DNA of 64,000 nucleotides, taken from assembly GCA_025642075.2 (NCBI GenBank), contig JAODUO010000042.1:506001-570000 (forward strand). The letters are read 5' to 3'. The notes below the pieces were generated by a model. The model was not told where the DNA came from. It ran no database searches and saw only the letters and a list, made by a program, of their open reading frames with translations. This document shows, one piece after another, positions 61,340 to 64,000 of this stretch (positions are counted from its first letter, which is position 1; the number at the start of each line of letters is the position of its first letter). The translations under genes were made by a program, and so were the position numbers. The stretch comes from Ridgeia piscesae. Taxonomy: Eukaryota; Annelida; Polychaeta; Sabellida; Siboglinidae.

Positions 61340-61960
61340 TGTTCTAATTATGTTGACGCTAACTTCTGTTCCTTCTATACAATATAAAAAAGGTAAAAAG
61401 GGTACGTTTTATATAGCGCAGTATCCAGTCCTCAGGACTGCTCAAAGCACTTTTATACTTTACTTCCCTGACAGACCTGTTCAATCAAACACCATCTCAA
61501 CTTCTCTGGGAAGCATCCAGCCACATGCTACAATTACTGTGCGAAGGCTGCTCGTATATGTATCCACCACTGTCTATAGCCAGGTACTCATTTATACAGC
61601 TTGGTGAACTGGAGCAATGTAGAGTGACAACAATTTCCAAAAGGTTTTAACACCGCAGCACAGGATTCGAAACAGGGTTCTCTTAGAAGAGATTCTGAAG
61701 CCATTGTGCTCTACATATAACTTCTGCCAGCTCATAGCATAGTAAGACTGATTATCTAACCAAGGCACTTTGCATCTTACTCCCTTGCAGACCCTTTCAA
61801 ACAAATATCATCTTGATGTCTCTTAAAGCATCCAGTTATGCTGCAGTTAAAAAGTATGTACAAAGACTATTCATACACAAATAGCTACTAGTTTCCACGA
61901 AAAGGTATTCATTCATTCAGCGGGGTCAACTGGAGCCTACTGTACCAACGTAAACCAAGA
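61340..61960. repeat. Dispersed repeats replacing expected exon 2 region
   Basis: 61390-61600 and 61740-61950 are two diverged copies of one repeat (tttatatagcgcagtatcc, gctcaaagcacttt, caatcaaacaccatctcaac in the first), also related to 49438-49560. Collinearity with gene A intron 2 stops near 61360. Confidence 0.6.
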
Positions 61961-62770
61961 AAAAATGAAAACTGGTGGCTTGGCTAGGCTTGAAAACTAA
62001 AAAGACGTGGGCATAAATGTTTATGCCGACTACCTGGTAGTCAGTAGTTGTGTGCTGAATATCGGTAGGTATGTGCCTACTACCTAGCATAGCATATTGT
62101 TTAGTTTTCAAGGCAATTCTGAACTCAAAATTTCATTGTTTACATTCACATTTTACAGACCTGGCGGGTAACCAAGTTTTTAGAAAGTGGTATATGGTTT
62201 TCCTATTCCTGTTGACCCAATCACCATACTTTTATTGCTTGTTCTTAGAACCGGGCGAAACAAATAAATGTAATTTTGCCTTTGTTTCCCGCTTCTAACA
62301 CGATTCGCCATTTCATCTTGTGAAAAGCGCTACCGCTGGTGGCGCCACTACCAGGTGCATAAATTAAAAGCTTTAAAAATCCGCAAAGTGGCACTAGCAG
62401 TGAACGTTTTTGAGGATTTCATCGGGTGCGACTGATTAAATTTCAAGATAACTGTTAATTGGAACAGATAAATATAAGGTTCTTTATATAAAATACAGTT
62501 CAATGCTATGCATTTCTTTGCTGGAACATTGGCCAGAAGCTCAAACCATTTCATCGTGAAGGTTGACAGTGGAGCTCCAACTTCCTATGTAACAAATTTT
62601 GTTTACTGGCTTGCAGTTTTGCCGAACTTTTACAAATATGTCGAGTGTTTATTGTCGGTGTACTGAACCACATGGTCAAATCCGCGGTCATTGGCAGCGT
62701 TCCCCATTCCATAAAATTACTGTGAAATTAGTATTTTTACGCAATTCTTTGATAAAATGTATGTACCCCA
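61961..62770. other. Unrecognised
   Basis: No exon or element named here. Frames up to ~75 codons have no recognisable motif. Confidence 0.5.
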
Positions 62771-62932
62771 GTGGCTCCTCTTCCACCACAGTGTGTGGAG
62801 TGTGGACACGCCTGGATTGTTTCAGTGGCTCCTCTTCCACCACAGTGTGTGGAGTGTGGACACGCCTGGATTGTTTCAGTGGCTCCTCTTCCACCACAGT
62901 GTGTGGAGTGTGGACACGCCTGGATTGTTTCC
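62771..62932. repeat. 54 bp tandem triplication
   Basis: Three almost identical units starting gtggctcctcttccaccaca. Being 54 bp, they keep an 18-codon repeat open on plus (SSSTTVCGVWTRLDC) and on minus (VVEEEPLKQSRRVHTPHT). Confidence 0.97.
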
Positions 62933-63832
62933 GTGTCGTGGTGGCAATGATATCATAATATTTTTTATGGGATCAGCCAACCCCAAAATCATCAGCTTTC
63001 TATGAACAAATGCGGCATTATCTTGTATAAATTGCCGAGTAAACACCAAAGGGGCAAATGCAATCACACCTAGCGCCAATGATTGGCACTAGTCGGTTGG
63101 TGTATGTGTGGCTGGTGTATGTGGGAGAAGTCGCCGCTAGTCGGGGGGGGAACTAATTGGTGTTTAGCACCAACTGTTTCTTTACGTTGACTGCCAACTT
63201 CAGTCGGTTGGTGTGTGCCTAGTCAGACACGTGTCTGAAACTGTTGGCACTTGGCCACTGTGCCACTACCAGTGCATACTTAACATCTTTGTGAAATGAT
63301 TTGTTATAACAATGCTCTTCCATAGAATCCACATGAAAGTTAAACACAAAAGAACCTTCATTGTAGGTTCTTACACTGTGCAATCTGAAGGTTAATGGCA
63401 GCAGTTACTCAACATCCTCGAGCTACCACAGCTGCCATAAACTATGTATATTGTTTTATTAACCATGGTTAACTTGAAATTAAATCACCAAACAAGACAC
63501 AGTACTGGATTCTCAGAAGAGCAGAGGTGTGTGCATGCATGCGTACGTGTGTGCGTGCGTGTGTGACCTATGCTTGTGTGTGTATATGTACAGTTGCACA
63601 CATGTGCTTCCTTTGTGTTGAAACTGTGTGACTGCTGGGACACCTCCATCAGTTGATTGATGACATGTGTACTTGTAGTTTCATCACTTTACAGTCAACA
63701 CTACATGAGACAGATCACTGTGCCCCATGCAGTCGGTGTCACCCTGAGACTGGTGTACCTTGGAACTTGTCTCTACTTGATCACCGGTTGTACAGTTCCA
63801 TATTTCACTGCATGTCTCCGGTTGGGATCCAT
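62933..63832. other. Unrecognised
   Basis: 63075-63215 has repeated agtcggttggtgt motifs. The rest shows no gene or named element. Confidence 0.5.
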
Positions 63833-64000
63833 GACATTTTGGTAAAGGACATTTTGGTAACAGACATTTCGGTAACTGGACATTTTGGTAACCAGACATT
63901 TTGGTAACAAGGCATTTTGGTAACCAGACATTTTGGTAACCAGACATTTTGGTAACCAGACATTTTGGTAACTAGACATTTTGTTAACCAGACATTTTGG
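63833..64000. repeat. ~16 bp minisatellite (gacattttggtaacca), runs off right edge
   Basis: About ten units of gacattttggtaac with ca, agg or tg joins. Confidence 0.95.

Noticed and set aside
62876..63079. Minus-strand RQFIQDNAAFVHRKL as a DDE transposase motif
   Set aside because: Resembles the QDNA...H pattern of Tc1-like transposases only over a few residues; no other motif nearby.

Overview
The window is nuclear DNA of an animal, most likely a marine invertebrate. The evidence is many small GT-AG exons, long CA, CCCT and other simple repeats, and DIRS, Penelope, LINE and MITE relics. I cannot fix the phylum from sequence alone.

The only host gene family I can support is a head-to-tail pair of TXNDC16-like (ERp90) genes, both on the minus strand. 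They encode ER-lumen proteins built of thioredoxin-like modules. Gene B, on the right, shows exons 3 to 20 (61194 down to 42305) and ends in the ER-retrieval-like tail HTEL. Gene A, on the left, shows exon 1 with its signal peptide (27161) through exon 11 (2524) and runs off the left edge. Exon numbers follow the combined structure. All intron phases join. A's exons 1-2 plus B's exons 3-20 add up to 845 residues, close to the length I recall for vertebrate TXNDC16 (about 825).

Layout: 1-2485 is intron 11 of gene A, nearly all minisatellite. 2524-27161 is gene A, whose introns hold a transposase-like relic (6.58-7.85 kb), a Penelope-like element with RT and GIY-YIG remnants (8.7-11.1 kb), a 1.6 kb CA tract (13.75-15.37 kb), a DIRS retrotransposon (16.3-22.0 kb) and a TA-flanked MITE (23.8-25.1 kb). 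27162-42304 is the spacer between the genes, with simple repeats, a 380 bp tandem duplication, a 5'-inverted LINE piece and no convincing gene. 42305-61194 is gene B. 61195-64000 is more repeats, with no exon found.

Because A and B are paralogs, each acts as an empty-site control for the other. The DIRS and Penelope elements are absent from B, and the 494 bp TTAA MITE is absent from A. The most striking structure is the 42/43 bp minisatellite in intron 11 of both genes. Its unit is the 3' splice site of intron 11 plus the first 32 nt of exon 12, so each array is a chain of tandem copies of a splice acceptor (about 46 copies in A, about 13 in B).
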